In this document: positions 48,884 through 60,396 of the stretch, one piece after another
Numbering within the stretch: the stretch's first letter is position 1
How the letters are laid out: each line of letters starts with the position of its first letter
Assembly: GCA_018873245.2 (NCBI GenBank)
Contig: JAEMBT020000009.1
Coordinates: 7,829,288 to 7,893,287 of the forward strand
Length of the DNA: 64,000 nt
Direction: 5' to 3'
Source: Archegozetes longisetosus
Taxonomy: Eukaryota > Arthropoda > Arachnida > Sarcoptiformes > Trhypochthoniidae
Translations under genes and position numbers: made by a program
Notes under the pieces: generated by a model
Told to the model about the DNA's origin: nothing
Database searches by the model: none
What the model saw: the letters and a program-made list of their open reading frames with translations, nothing else

Positions 48884-49112
48884 TACTCTTCACTGATAAT
48901 CATCGATGGAAACAAGAAGACCGTTGCTATGTCAACCTGTCTGTGTTATTACGAATCTATTGCCAAATTTGGTTTTAGATTTGCTTTGATTATTATATTG
49001 ATTATTCTGTAAATTTTTTGATATCTGAAGATATTATTAGTATGATAGAAAGCACACCATCACTACGCGTCTTTTCTAGTTGTCATCAAGGATTATTAGG
49101 TTTTAGAGTGTA
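48884..49112. mobile_element. MITE family A, copy 6
   Basis: 229 bp. The left end has TACTCTTCACTGATAATCAT then CGATGGAAACAAG; the right end has AAGGATTATTAGGTTTTAGA then GTGTA. The interior GACCGTTGCTATGTCAACCT is shared with copies 4 and 5. Confidence 0.75.
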
Positions 49113-50089
49113 CATACCTAACAAGATAGCTTTTATAAGATTAGATTTGAGACTTGCCTTGTTCCAGGATTCTCAGAATAATTGAAAAAATTCAAAAGCT
49201 ATGTCAGACAGATATCGATTGGCTCTGTTTGTGAGTTAGGGCCAAAATAACCAAAAAGAAAATACATAATGCAATTGACGCACGCAATTTGAATTGAGTA
49301 AACTTAAGCCTAACATAGCACCAGAACTAAGCGTGATTTGTAACAATAATCTGTAACAATACAGATTGAATGGTAAGCATAAATTTTTATTCCTCATTAA
49401 TAAAGATAGCTAAGAGGTTTGCTTACTTAGCGCCTGATTCAAGAGATCTGAGAAATGGTCTCTATTGTAATATTAATCTCTCACATGTCTTTTCTCTGTA
49501 AAGGCGTCGGATATTTAGCTGCATCAATGATTTCTATGGCTCTCACCATCAAAACTGATGATAGCATCACTTAGTTCTTCTCTTCTCTCACCGTTTAATC
49601 CGATTATCCTTTTCTTTCTCTTGCTACAAATACAGTCAAACCTATTGTTCCTATTGTTAGCTTCTCTTATTATCATATATTAATTTGACTTAAACTGAGC
49701 CTTAGATGATAACCATTTTGTGACAAATTATTGCTGTAAAAGATAGAAAATAGCTCTGAATTTAGTCTTAGTCATCAGAAAAAGAGCAGAGGTCATTGAG
49801 TAGTAAATCAATATTTAATTATATCTATGGAATTGCTAGTATAACAGTGTTAGTAATATTGTCTTAAACATCGTTTCTTCTTATTACTGTCTATTGTGTT
49901 ATTTCTCTGCAAATATGCTGAGAAACTAGATATCTCAAAATCAATAAAACGCTCTGTTTATGCTCAGTTTATGCCCAGCTTGTGCTCAGCTTATGCTTAG
50001 CTTATTCTCAGTTATCCTCAGTCCAAGTATATTAACATTTCACTTATTGATATAACTCCACAGTTGGAGAATTGCTAACCTTTAATCTT
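49113..50089. other. Intergenic, nothing recognised
   Basis: A short cluster of TTATGCTCAGC-like repeats lies at 49,955-50,030. Confidence 0.45.
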
Positions 50090-51643
50090 ATATATAAAAC
50101 TTTACCTCGAAAATGTGCGGTAGACATAATTAAATATGACATATTTAAAGTCAATACTTAAAATCATCGTAACTGCACTATTAATCAGATACTATTAAGA
50201 AGAAGCTTTCAGCTTTGTCTCAATAATTTTAGCTTAGCGGTTACCAATTTAAAAATAATGTGATAACTCAAAATTTAATCGCAACACAAAATGTCGAGCA
50301 CTAATTTTAAAGTTAAATAAATTGTATCAAAGTTTAGTATACCTTGAGAGAGATTTGCTCATAAAACGTTTTAACCCCCTATAGCATACTTTATAGCAAA
50401 TATTTACTATGAAGGTTGCCTAACTTTTTAATAACATTAAAGCCTATATGCACGAGTTGAGACTTAACTGAAACTGTTTTTAAAATTTGTTGCGCAATTA
50501 ATTTTAAAACGCGTTTCAGGTTTTAAATCGGTCTTAAGACTTAAAACTGCCTCAAATAGAATTGCGAATGCGGGCCTAAATTTTTACGTTAATTTAATAA
50601 GTTTTAAATAGTTTGCTAAAAATATTTGCTTTAGTTTCGATATATATAATTGTAGTGAGATAAATCGTAAAGAAAAATCGTTTATATTTTGCACACAGCT
50701 ATTGTAGAAATATTTTTTGTTTTAACCATCTCTTTGTTAACTACTAAATTCATGAATCAAATTAAAATAATATTAAATTATTTATTAAACGTTTAAACTC
50801 TTATTAAATTAACGTAAAATCGATGTTTTTAAATGTTAAATAACCTTTATAGTAAATACTTGCCATAAAGTATGCTATAAGGAGTCAAAACGTTTGATGA
50901 GAAATCTCTCAAGATATGCAAAACTTTGATCAAATTTATTTAACATTAAAATTAGTGCTCAGCATTTTGCATTGTGATTAAACTTTAAGTTATCACATTA
51001 TCTTCAAGTTGGTAACCACTAAGTTAACATCTTTGAAACAAAACTGAAAGTTTCCTTCTAAGTTTTGGCTCTTATCATAACTTAATCATCGATAATAAGG
51101 AATTATTTGTTGAGTACAACACATTTAGAGCTTCAATAGTACATTTATAATTATTTTCAACTTGATTTTTGGTTAGTTTTGTTTGAATGTCTCTTATTTG
51201 AGATATTTTGTCTGTAATAACGACTCTACATTTACTAAACTTTTACACATATTTTAGATAATCATTTTGTTAACTTTAACTTTCCGTATACACTTTTTAG
51301 TTTTGTCTACCGTCTAAATTTTCGTATCGAAAGAAGTTAAAGTTAGGAAAACTATTGTCTAAAATATGAGTAAAAATTTAATAAGTGTAAAGTTGTAATT
51401 ACAGGCAAAATATCGCAAATGAGGGACCAATTAAAAAATAATCAAAAATCAAGTTGAAAGTAGTTAAAAGTGTATTATTGAAGCTTTATGCGCATTGTAT
51501 TTAATAAATAACATTTTTATTAATGATTAAGTTTTGATGAGAACTATGACTTAGTAATATCTCGTTAATAGTACAGTTACATTCTTATTAAGCTTAGACT
51601 TTATATTTCGCTTTCTCTACCCAACATTTTTAGGTAAAGTTTC
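50090..51643. mobile_element. Foldback family B, copy 1, with nested element
   Basis: Outer ends are inverted repeats: the left has AAAACTTTACCTCGAAAATG and the right is the complement of AAACTTTACCTAAAAATG. The core (51,063-51,600) is itself palindromic: arms carry GAGCTTCAATAGTACATTT and the complement AATGTATTATTGAAGC type, around a TTTTAGATAATCATTTTG centre. The left arm is split at about 50,197 by a second inverted-repeat element that ends near 51,060. There is no coding capacity. Confidence 0.7.
50197..51060. mobile_element. Nested long inverted-repeat element
   Basis: The left arm (about 50,197-50,425) and right arm (about 50,838-51,060) are complementary over roughly 225 bases at an estimated 75-85%: both contain the AGCATACTTTATAG and GTGATAACT/AGTTATCAC motifs in inverted order. 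It is inserted into the left arm of foldback family B. Confidence 0.7.
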
Positions 51644-52688
51644 AAATGGTCTTGACTTCAGCAGTAGAGCCTCAATGTTTTTGCTTAATGTAAAAAACAA
51701 GTTATCTCTCACACAAATGATTTTTAAGATTGAACTCCAAAATTTTATACTTGTCAAGGGTTTAATATATTAGTTAAAGTAAAATAAGTTCAGATCTAAA
51801 GTCATGACTCATGACTTACAGTTAGTCAAAAGAAAATTATTTGCATTGAACTAAAACAAACATTTAATTACATCCCTCAAACACATCCGATCGAAAAATA
51901 TTGGCCTCTTTGCAAACGAGAATATAGGAAAAGATTTGATGAAGCTAAAGATATAACATGTATAACTAAAATTTAAACAAATATTTCAGAAAAATAGCAT
52001 CAGACAAAAGATAATGAGATAGATGTGGAGAAATCTCCGAGCGATTGGTTATGGTGGAATTCGAGCAATACTTATGAACATTAATAAGTGAAGGACATAT
52101 TAACCTAAATTTGTAGAATATTTAAAATATTCTAATAAGGTGCATAAAAAAATTATTAATCAAACTTCCCTGTAATGGATTCACATTAAATCAATTCCAA
52201 AGAAGTTTGACAAACCCTGGCTATCAATTATATAATATAAGATATAATTACTTGTTATTATTGATACATTAATGCATAGGTAGGGACCCCACCCTCCGCC
52301 CCTACTCATCACCCCCAAAGTGGCGGCGAAAAGTGACGCGAGTGGGTTTGCTTGGTTGAGCCATCATTTCATAAGAGTAGATTTTTCAGCTCCATCCCCC
52401 ATATGGATGGCAGGATGAAATTCATTATTTTATAAATTGACTTTTCAATTGATCTCTATGTATTTTTTAACTCTGATTCCGAATGTGAAATCCAAATCTT
52501 TTTATATCGAATACTTTTCGAGGTATTCGACTTAAATATTTTATTTCGAATTTTTCCACTTTAAAATTTTTTATTATATGATATATGATTTCGATGTAGA
52601 ATTTAACGCTGATTACAATTATGAAACGTGTTTTTCGATATCTATAATATCCTTAGAGAAAATCGAAGATTCATTTTAAACGTTTACT
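51644..52688. other. Intergenic with a GC-richer island
   Basis: No gene. 52,281-52,380 is unusually GC-rich for this window (runs such as GGACCCCACCCTCCGCCCC, GTGGCGGCGAAAAGTGACGC), perhaps the end of a decayed element. Confidence 0.4.
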
Positions 52689-53225
52689 TTAAGGACATCT
52701 AGCGGATAAACTATAAGTTGTACAGAGGTGGGACCATTGAAAATTTTGATCGGGATGATGACCCCTATTAAAATATATCATGAGATCCCAGGTGTATGGA
52801 TAGCAAGAATCCCATAGACTTATTTTCATCGTTCTTGGTTCATAACTATCTTCTCCTTCAATTATAATGATTTCTTCCTCATCCTCAGGATCATCCTCAA
52901 CCTCTCCGTTTTCCTCCGCAGCCTTAAGTTTTAGGCTCTGGCTGCTCTTGTTCTGTCCTTGAGGCATTCAAATTTTAACTAATATATGATAATCCTTTCA
53001 CTTCTTCATTGCTCAATCGGTTACTATCCTTCGCATGAGTTTTGTCATATTTAGACCTACTTGTTTCTGCCAATTCAGTCGAAGGAGAAGATGCAGTAAT
53101 CGTAAAGCAACTGTAGCAGAAGGTTCTTGCACAAAATGTCTTTCATCACTTGAATAGCTTTGTATTTTGAGCCATATCCCAAAGAAATTTACTATCATGA
53201 TTTGACTCTTTTGCTAAATAATCGG
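52689..53225 (-). pseudogene. Decayed coding-like fragment with acidic stretch
   Basis: Minus-strand frame 52967-52689 begins MPQGQNKSSQSLKLKAAEEN and continues into an acidic run (EVEDDPEDEEEIIIIEGED), then a neutral tail. Immediately upstream on the same strand, about 53,225-52,975, another frame reads coding-like (LSNEEVKGLSYIS at its end) but contains two adjacent stops. Codon use and charge patterning suggest an old protein-coding sequence, possibly from a mobile element or retrocopy next to the mariner element. I cannot name it. Confidence 0.3.
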
Positions 53226-53313
53226 GAAAATTTTGTTTTACTTAATTAATCTCGAAATCGTTGAACCCCGGGTGGTGTCAAAATTTTATTAGCAACCGAT
53301 AGGTTTCATCTTA

Positions 53314-54651
53314 CAGTGTTTTTCTATTGCTTTTAACGGAACGGCAAATAACTTTAACGTTTCGTCAAAACAAAATAACAGTAAATGTTTTTTATATAAA
53401 ACTATTAAATGTTTACAGAATTTGGAAATTTAACTAAATATGAAAACAAATTAAGTCTGAATCGATGAATCCCATCTTTATTAAGACATTTCTGTAAATA
53501 ACTCTCCATATGTCTGACCCAATTGGCACAGTTTTGAGCCGTAATATTATCGGAAGTGTTGTGAACCGTTTCATACAATTAATCCTCATTTTGTGGTTCA
53601 CTTCTTCGGATATTATTCTTCCATTTGCTAAAAAACTCTTCGATTGGGTTAAGGAATGAAGAAAAAGGGGGTAGAAGGACCGGGTGGTGTCCATGGGCTT
53701 CAACCAATTGCATAACCTCTTCTGTCTTATGGAACAGAATATTGTCCATAATCAGGTGCGCAGCGAATATGTCATTTTCAGTGAAGTGGCGGAACAGTTG
53801 CGCCCTAAAAGCCGCGTAATCTTCAGAATTGCAAGCGTTGTCCTGAATTTGGATAGAACAGAGTTTTGATTCATTACTGCAGAGAATGAATAGTTTCGAC
53901 TCCTGGTGTTTGACCCTTTTGTGCACTTTTAACCCCTTAACAGATCGGCCATAATTTGATCTCGAAGTGATGGTGATTCCGAGTTCGTCAACGAAATACA
54001 TTTTCTCCCTTTCGATCATCATTTCAGTGTATTTAACCGCATAATCATGTCGTCTATTAATGACTTCGGGAGTGTTTCTGGACTCCGGGACAAACGACAC
54101 ACGTTTAAAAGAGAAATAAAACGCTCGGGGAGTTCTATCAACAGTCAATGTCGATAGTCGTTTGACATCGGGAAAGGCAGCCAAACACTTGTTCTTCAAC
54201 TGGCCTAAAGTCAATGTGCTGTCATCGTCAATCCACTGACAGAGCTGTTCCTTTTGTTGGTCATTTAAAAGTTGCTTTCTGTGACCATTCGACCGCTTAG
54301 TCTTAACTCAGGTCATACGGAAAGTTAAGTTAATACTGCGAACAGTCGCAGGCTTTGCGCCAAACACTGAATCTAAACCACTGTTCAACTTATCGATAAT
54401 CAATACTCGTATTTCATTACTTATTCTTTGATTAGTTCTCTTTTGACTCAAATGTATGTTCATATTAATCTCTTCCATAATTTAATGGTTTAAAATATTC
54501 TTACAATAGAATAAATGTTAACAATCGATACGTAACTTAAAAGCAATTCATTGCGTCATTTTGTTTTGACGAAACGTTAAAGTTATTTGCGGGCGACGGT
54601 CAAGCCGTTAAAGTTATTTGCCGTTCCGATAAAAGCAATAGAAAAAGACTG
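53314..54651. mobile_element. Tc1/mariner-superfamily element, full length with TA flanks
   Basis: 1,338 bp between TA dinucleotides (53,312-53,313 and 54,652-54,653). Inverted ends read CAGTGTTTTTCTATTGCTTT and CAGTCTTTTTCTATTGCTTT, followed by GGAACGGCAAATAACTTTAA in both. Inside the right end the TAACTTTAACG word is repeated around a GC-rich spacer, making that end about 40 bp longer. It encodes a DDE transposase on the minus strand. Confidence 0.92.
53579..54478 (-). pseudogene. DD34E-type transposase with one in-frame stop
   Basis: Minus-strand frame of 300 codons from ATG at 54478-54476, interrupted only by TGA at 54310-54308 (codon 57), which separates an N-terminal helix-turn-helix region from the rest. 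Downstream, QKEQLCQWIDDDSTLTLGQL is linker-like. The catalytic core shows the first Asp in YFVDELGITIT, the second in LIMDNILFH and the Glu in LNPIEEFF, with 34 residues between the second Asp and the Glu (DD34E). PPFSSFLNPIEE matches the PYSPDLNPIE signature of Tc1-like enzymes. Length is normal for Tc1/mariner transposases. One stop and conserved ends suggest recent inactivation; a full-length homolog may be active elsewhere in the genome. Confidence 0.88.
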
Positions 54652-54653
54652 TA

Positions 54654-55200
54654 TTGACGATTGTCTAAGTATTCACCCCTAAACCTGGGACTAAAATAAT
54701 GACCAAATTATAAATAGGTTCCAATATAGTTCAATATAAGTGCTTCACGAGTGCCTAAAGTTATTTTGATTGATTTCTCATCTTGACTTAATCAAACTTC
54801 AGTCGACTATACATTTCCAATGGCTTCTTTTAATAAATTAAAATATATTGGAATATCTCCCGTTAATAACAGCCGGAATGGGCCTAACAGTCAAGGCATC
54901 ATGAACTGTTTTCAGGTAGAAGGAATGGATTATTTCTTGACATATAGGTGTACAGTAATGCGAAATATTTAAAAAAATCTATTTTTTTAAGATTTTGTCA
55001 AACATTTCGCATTCCTGGGCACTTGAACGACCCATTGCTTCCACTTGGACACAGTTCACAATGCTTAGACTGTTAAGCCTATTCCGGGACATGTGGTCAG
55101 GCTCCTCGTTATAGTTGTATCCAATTCACATTTTGTTGTATTTTGAGATTGCGTTACTCAAAACACAATTATAAATTGTTTTAGTAAATATGTATTTATT
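54654..55200. other. Intergenic between transposon relics
   Basis: Contains a short inverted repeat (AATGCGAAATATTTAAAAAA / its complement, 54,957-55,008). The part after about 55,080 probably belongs to the Tigger relic. Confidence 0.45.
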
Positions 55201-55607
55201 TTTAATGACGGGATTGTAAATAATAATCTTAACGAAAATTTTGATGAGTGCAATGAAAATTTAAAGGCTATACATGACGAATTGGAAAAACAAGTGGTTT
55301 CGTTTGAAGATTTTGTTTCGTGTGACGATTCTTTAAAAACCAGTAATATTTTTCGTGAAAATGAAATATTACATATGATATTTACGAGAGCGAAACCGAA
55401 TCTGTTGGTGAAGATAAAGATTTTGAAATTGAAGAACCATATATAACAACTTCTGATCTATTACGTATGATCCGAAAAATAAATCGCTACTTTGTTTCAC
55501 GTGAATCAGTCTCTGAAAACGCAATTAAATTGACTAATGCGTTAGAAGATGCTATATATGGAACCGTAAATATAATTCAAGCAAAAGCCAATTATTCATT
55601 TGTCTAA
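55201..55607 (+). pseudogene. Tigger/pogo transposase C-terminal relic
   Basis: Two frames joined by a frameshift near 55,370-55,385. The first encodes an acidic stretch (NENLKAIHDELEKQVVSFED); the second ends TTSDLLRMIRKINRYF... and stops at 55605-55607. Tigger-type transposases commonly end with an acidic linker followed by a helical segment of this style. The flank at 55,790-55,822 (CCATGTGGTTAACTATGACA then GGACTTTACTGTA) has a Tigger-type end. The N-terminal domains and DDD core are missing. Confidence 0.5.
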
Positions 55608-55822
55608 AGCTAATTAAAAAATCTTAATTTTTATAATTTTATATTACATTTAATATTCTTATGCTAACCATATTTGTAATAAATATTCTTATGATAATCA
55701 TTAATAATTAAGTATTAAGTTGATTTTCAACAATAACAAAAACAAAATAATTATAGTTAAGTTTCAATATAGTTAAGTAATCCTCTTTTTCCCCATGTGG
55801 TTAACTATGACAGGACTTTACT

Positions 55823-55999
55823 GTATTTTGCCAGTAATTATAACTTTAAATTTACACATTTATTAATTTTTGCGCATGTTTTAGATAATAGTTTTGCTAA
55901 CCTCAACTCTTCATATAAACTGTTTAGTTTTGCCTACCATGCATCTTTCAGATAAAGTTTCTTATGAAAAGTAAGTTAAGCAAAATATTATCTAAAATA
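55823..55999. mobile_element. Foldback family B, partial copy
   Basis: Matches the half-core of the copies at 51,180-51,340 and 61,620-61,760, including TTTTAGATAATAGTTTTGCT and TAGTTTTGCCTACC. It is cut on the right by the Tc1 relic starting at 56,000. Confidence 0.65.
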
Positions 56000-56490
56000 C
56001 AGTGAGCGACAAAAGTATAACCCGCGAAGAAACTTTTTAATAAATTTTTATTATCACAATATAATACTATGAAAATTTGACTAAATATAAAATACCAGAT
56101 TATTCATAACCACACGTATTTTAAATTATCCACTTCCTAACCCAGCGCAGCAGTAACCAAAAAACTAACATTTTGGGCATTTTAGGTGCGACATTATTAT
56201 AGCACGCGTCCCGCTAGTCTACCTAAAATCGGTGTTTAGTAGCTGATGGTTTTACCATTTTTCTTGGGAAGCTGGACCATACGCCGAGGCATCGACTGGA
56301 CCAGTTTCTGAAGTTCTGGTAACTGGGTCTGATCCCCAAGGATTCCAATGGCGGTCTCGAGTCGGGCTACGGTGTCGTAGTGGCGGCCACCGGCCTATAC
56401 CAGCCGAACCAAAGACCCCCAGATATTCTCAATAGGATTGAGATCTGGGCTGTGCGCCTGCCAGTTCAAAATCCAATCTTCGTGATTCTA
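56000..56490. mobile_element. Truncated Tc1-like element
   Basis: Begins after TA with the typical end CAGTGAGCGACAAAAGTATA. It carries the C-terminal part of a transposase on the minus strand and loses similarity near 56,490. The coding part is clearly more GC-rich than its surroundings, suggesting relatively recent arrival. Confidence 0.75.
56236..56484 (-). pseudogene. Tc1 transposase C-terminus
   Basis: About 82 codons open with HEDWILNWQAHSPDLNPIEN, the hallmark around the catalytic Glu (DLNPIEN), then IWGSLVRLV and an in-frame stop, continuing to QSMPRRMVQLPKKNGKTISY and a terminal stop at 56238-56236. The N-terminal two-thirds is absent. Confidence 0.85.
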
Positions 56491-57295
56491 GAATGACTCT
56501 TGTTTTGGTGGTCCACAATTGAAAATGAAGTGTTAGATACAATTATTTCCCTTTCTAAAACCTCAATTTTTCTCACTTCTTTTTATGTAATTATCGAATA
56601 AGGCTAAAGTTTTCAACCTTTTTCTGAGGATCTGAGACTAAGTTAATGACGATGACAGTGAAAGCAGATCCGAGATTGATGCGCCAGGACTTGGAATGTC
56701 CAGAGATAGGTTCCCTGAAGATTCAAAGTTCTTAGAGTTGTTTCCACTCTTTTTTCTCGATTCGCATGTAAACGTAAATGTAATCCTTATTAAAACGGAA
56801 TTAATTTGCAAAAGATAAATAGTTAATAAGATTTAATTTGGGAAATTAAAATTGGCAAAATTGATTTTGTCATTTCAAGAGGGCAGTTATTGAGCTAAAG
56901 AGGTAATTGTTTCACATTGCTGACCCACTGATTTTTAAGCTTACTTAGGTCATTTCTATTTAGAATAACGCTTCAAATAAAATTCACTTTAAATTTGTAT
57001 AATAAGCACTTTTGCATTGGCCCCCTGCTAAAACCTTCCGTATTACCCCTTATATCCTTTTAGGTGTGCTGAATCTTATCTGTAATCATAAGTTATACGG
57101 CAAGCAACTTTTAATCTGTTTGTTAATATTATCAGGTGGTAACCATTATTGTGATAAGGTTTAGAAGGCTTCGCATAACAGTTGCAACTTAATGAAATAG
57201 TTGTAAATTATACATAATAGAAAGGATATGGCGCTTGTTTCATTAAGTCAAAATTCATTTATATCTAAAGTTAATTAGGCGTTAAAAGTTATAAT
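56491..57295. other. Upstream region of four-helix gene 1
   Basis: From about 56,790 this aligns with 62,790-63,314, upstream of paralog 2. The best conserved blocks are TTCAAGAGGG, TACCCCTTATATCCTTTT (57,046-57,063 and 63,070-63,087) and TGAAATAGTTGTAAAT about 100 bases before each start codon, which are candidate promoter elements. No other gene is seen. Confidence 0.5.
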
Positions 57296-57922
57296 ATGAA
57301 TAGTCAGCGAAGTTATATTTTTTTGTGCGTAAAATGGTTACTATTTGGTATAGTACTTTTAGAAATAATTGGTACGATTGCCTCGGTTTCGATCGGTCTA
57401 ATTATTTTCAATCCGTTCGCAAAAAGTAATCTAAGCTATGATGACAAAGACGCCACGGTATTTATCAAATAATTGTTTATTTTCTGTTCCATAAATAAAT
57501 AAGAGATTGCATTTGTCTTAAATCAGAGTGTAGTCATAGGTGTATTAATCGCTGCGGTGGTCATTAATATTTTACTCGACTTAGTGGGACTGTTGGGAGC
57601 TTATAAAGAACATTTCTGTATGACTATGACTTATGCCGTAAAAATGGCATTAGTTTCATTGGGTAGTATTTCGATGGCCGTCAAAACCTCGAGTAACTGG
57701 TTCTCGATTATCATCTTAAATTTGATAATAACTGGATTAGCCTTTACTTTCGCCAGAAATCTTCATATTCTCAGAAATCAAAAGTTTACCACTCCTGTGA
57801 TTGTGAATCCAGCTCAGACTCAAAGTGTTATCTACATCGCTCCTGGCTATAGTGGTCACCAATGTCAAAGTCAGTCGGCCGGATGGCAGCCACTGCCGCC
57901 CGTTTATACGTCAGTTGCATAG
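57296..57922 (+). CDS. Four-helix membrane protein with PPxY tail, paralog 1
   Basis: Exons 57296-57457 (162 nt) and 57527-57922 join in phase 0 across a 69-bp GT-AG intron, giving 185 residues. Predicted helices by hydrophobicity: one in exon 1 (about residues 10-38) and three in exon 2 (VVIGVLIAAVVINILLDLVG; the TYAVKMALVSLGSISMAV region; IIILNLIITGLAF). The short GAYKEHF loop resembles loops in tetraspanin-like proteins. The tail is Gln/Pro-rich and ends LPPVYTSVA, a PPxY motif (residues about 178-181), which recruits WW domains such as those of NEDD4-type ubiquitin ligases. The topology recalls LAPTM4-like or tetraspanin-like endosomal proteins, but I do not recognise a definite family. 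The paralog at 63,315 has the same exon lengths and phase, which supports the model. AATAAA follows at 57,945. Confidence 0.8.
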
Positions 57923-57944
57923 AAATCTGTTATATAAAAATTTG

Positions 57945-57950
57945 AATAAA
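57945..57950 (+). promoter_or_regulatory. Candidate poly(A) signal of four-helix gene 1
   Basis: AATAAA 23 bases after the stop codon. Confidence 0.5.
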
Positions 57951-58028
57951 ATTCTTCTGTTAAGAAATAATTCAATGGAGTTTTATTAATATATTCAATT
58001 ATTTTTTGACTACAATAATCAGTTAGAT

Positions 58029-59027
58029 TTAATAGTGAATTGCATGTCCTTGAGATTCTATGCACAATATAACTTGTTTAGGCATACTATCTATATAATG
58101 AGCCAAAATATCGCGATTGATATCATCCCAAGTTGATTGAATGACTTGTTTCCATTCAGAAACAGATCATGGATCCATACTTTAAACTTTAATTTTCATC
58201 ATTCCCCATATATTTTCAATGCAATCGAGGTCTGTAGAATTTGCCAGTCACTCGAGAGTGACTAAATCATTGTCTTTCATCCAATTTTTAGTAAAACTGG
58301 ATGCATGAAGCTTAGCATTATCCTGTTGTAATATGTAGCTATCAGAATACAATGATTCCATGGTTGGTAAAAGACATTCATTTAATACTGAAGTGTATTT
58401 ATCAGAATGAATACTTCAATAACCAAAATAAAGAGATGTTTTGCCTCTCATACTAATGCCTCCCCCAAATCATAATCGTAGGTGGATGTTTCTTTGTCAT
58501 GACTTCCTTTTCCGTTTTTCTCCACATCGTAACATTATATCTCTCGTATTCAAAACAGCTCTCATCATTAAATTTTACATTTTCCCACATGTATTGCATC
58601 CAATTTTGACGTTGAAAATACCAATCGAGCCTATTCCGTATATGCCTTTCAGTTAGAAAAGCTCTACGCTTAGGATTCAATTTTAAATAACCGCTGCCTA
58701 CTAAATGACGATAAACTGTTGAACTATGAACCATAGGTGATTCTTTATCAGCAGCTAATTGGCTAATTCGGGCACTCGACCACTTTGAGTAAGAATTTGC
58801 CAAATTCGAAATGCGATTTTTATCGATAGATTCGGGTATCTGACGTCTAACGCTCCAAGTGTCCTTTCTAAAGGTGACCTTTCTCTTTTTCTTTTTAAGA
58901 TGTCACAAACAATCTAATAAGAAATACCTGCCCTTTTGGCAATTTCGAAATTGTTAATTATGCTACAATCATATAAATTATAGACCTTCAACCAATTTTT
59001 ATATTCCACCACAAGATGCCTTAATTT
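58029..59027 (-). pseudogene. Tc1-like transposase pseudogene
   Basis: Minus strand. The best-preserved part (58,803-58,453) encodes a helix-turn-helix/linker segment (SSTVYRHLVGSGYLKLNPKR) and the catalytic entry VKFNDESCFEYERYN, then TIMIWG. After a frameshift the relic continues with LQQDNAKLHASSFTKNWMKD (second Asp), a degenerate DLDCIENIWGMMK (catalytic Glu) and a C-terminal helix ending at 58,029, with at least four stops. Length and motif order match a whole Tc1-like transposase. Ends of the element are not clear. Confidence 0.8.
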
Positions 59028-59724
59028 GCGAGACAATTAACTATTCAATCAACTCATGATGTGTTTTAATATATCGATAGAAAGCATGTGTAATTGACTT
59101 TAAGTGTATATGGTTTACGACAATAAAATTGAAAAAATTTCATTTATTTTTAAACCTCAATTTTGTATTAATTATAGCATTTACATGGTTTTCATAATGA
59201 TGTAATGCAAAAGATTTATTAATTACAATATATATTTGAATTTAGAAATTCATCTTCAAAAATTTAGAACTTGTCGCTACTTTTAAATTTAGTTGATAAC
59301 AAAGAATTATAGTTGAAATGAGACCTGAAAATTATTGATAGCAGTATTCTTTAAACTAAATCAGCACTTTAATATATTATTTAACATTATGAAAATTTTA
59401 AGATCTTTAAAAATCAATAAAACCTAAAAACAATATATAGATAACGACTAAAATCCGTGAACATCCGAAATTTTGAAGTTATATTTGTTGTAGAGTTAGC
59501 TCAAATTGTGATATTAAACTTAAAATGTCCGTTTGAATAGTTGTAGTTATTCCTGTTACGACGTAAAACGTTGTATTAAATGAGTTTAACTATTGGAAAA
59601 TAATAGTATTGATTTTTTGAAAATTCAATGTAAGGTCTTTTATTGGTCTATAGTTCACGTATTAAAGATTTCTTATAGTGGCCTATGAAACGGTAAAATT
59701 TCTTTTAAATATAATAATTTTTAA
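59028..59724. other. Intergenic, nothing recognised
   Basis: AT-rich, no supported feature. Confidence 0.5.
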
Positions 59725-60130
59725 CCCTAGAACGGTATTTCATGGGTCAAAATGACCCAAAGGTCTATAAAAATTGTTATAATTATTTAATGCAATTTCC
59801 AATGTTAATAAAACTGATAGTATTTTCAAATGAGTATATTTAGATCGTATTAAGCAATAAAATTAATTATTTACAAATTTTATATTTAAATTGAATCGTT
59901 TTTAAAGTTAGTTCTATTTGAGTTTAGGCGATAAATTTTTATAAGAAATAAGTTTTCACTCAAACCTTAAACGGATTACGTCAACGATGACGACACTAAC
60001 AAAGTACAAAACACGCTAACTGTTATATACCCTAACCCTTATGATAACATACTTTTCCAAATCAATTGATGGGTCAAAAAGACCCTATTTTACTGAAATC
60101 GTTAATCAAAATCGTTTTACTGTTTAAGGG
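59725..60130. mobile_element. piggyBac-type MITE with TTAA target sites
   Basis: 406 bp flanked by TTAA on both sides (59,721-59,724 and 60,131-60,134). The left end begins CCCTAGAACGGTA and the right end reads CCCTTAAACAGTA inward. Both have a subterminal GGGTCAAAATGACCC or GGGTCAAAAAGACCC palindrome. CCC ends and TTAA duplications are diagnostic of the piggyBac superfamily. There is no transposase. Confidence 0.82.
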
Positions 60131-60396
60131 TTAAACAGCAAGTGCTATCGTTTGCTAATAATTAAGTTTACCTAATTATATCAATTAAATTTTGATGGAA
60201 TAAAAACATTTTCTCAATTTTACTCTCGTAAACTGTGTATCGATTATCATAATCTATTCAGAAATGACGATTTTATAACTAACAATGTTCAACACTCATT
60301 ATAACAGACTTTTGTGCAACATACGTACAAACTATATATATTCGTATAAATGACCAAATGATTCATAAACATATAAAACTTTACTTCGAAAATCTA

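Noticed and set aside
58441..58656. Plus-strand frame overlapping the Tc1 relic
   Set aside because: Antisense shadow of the transposase pseudogene.
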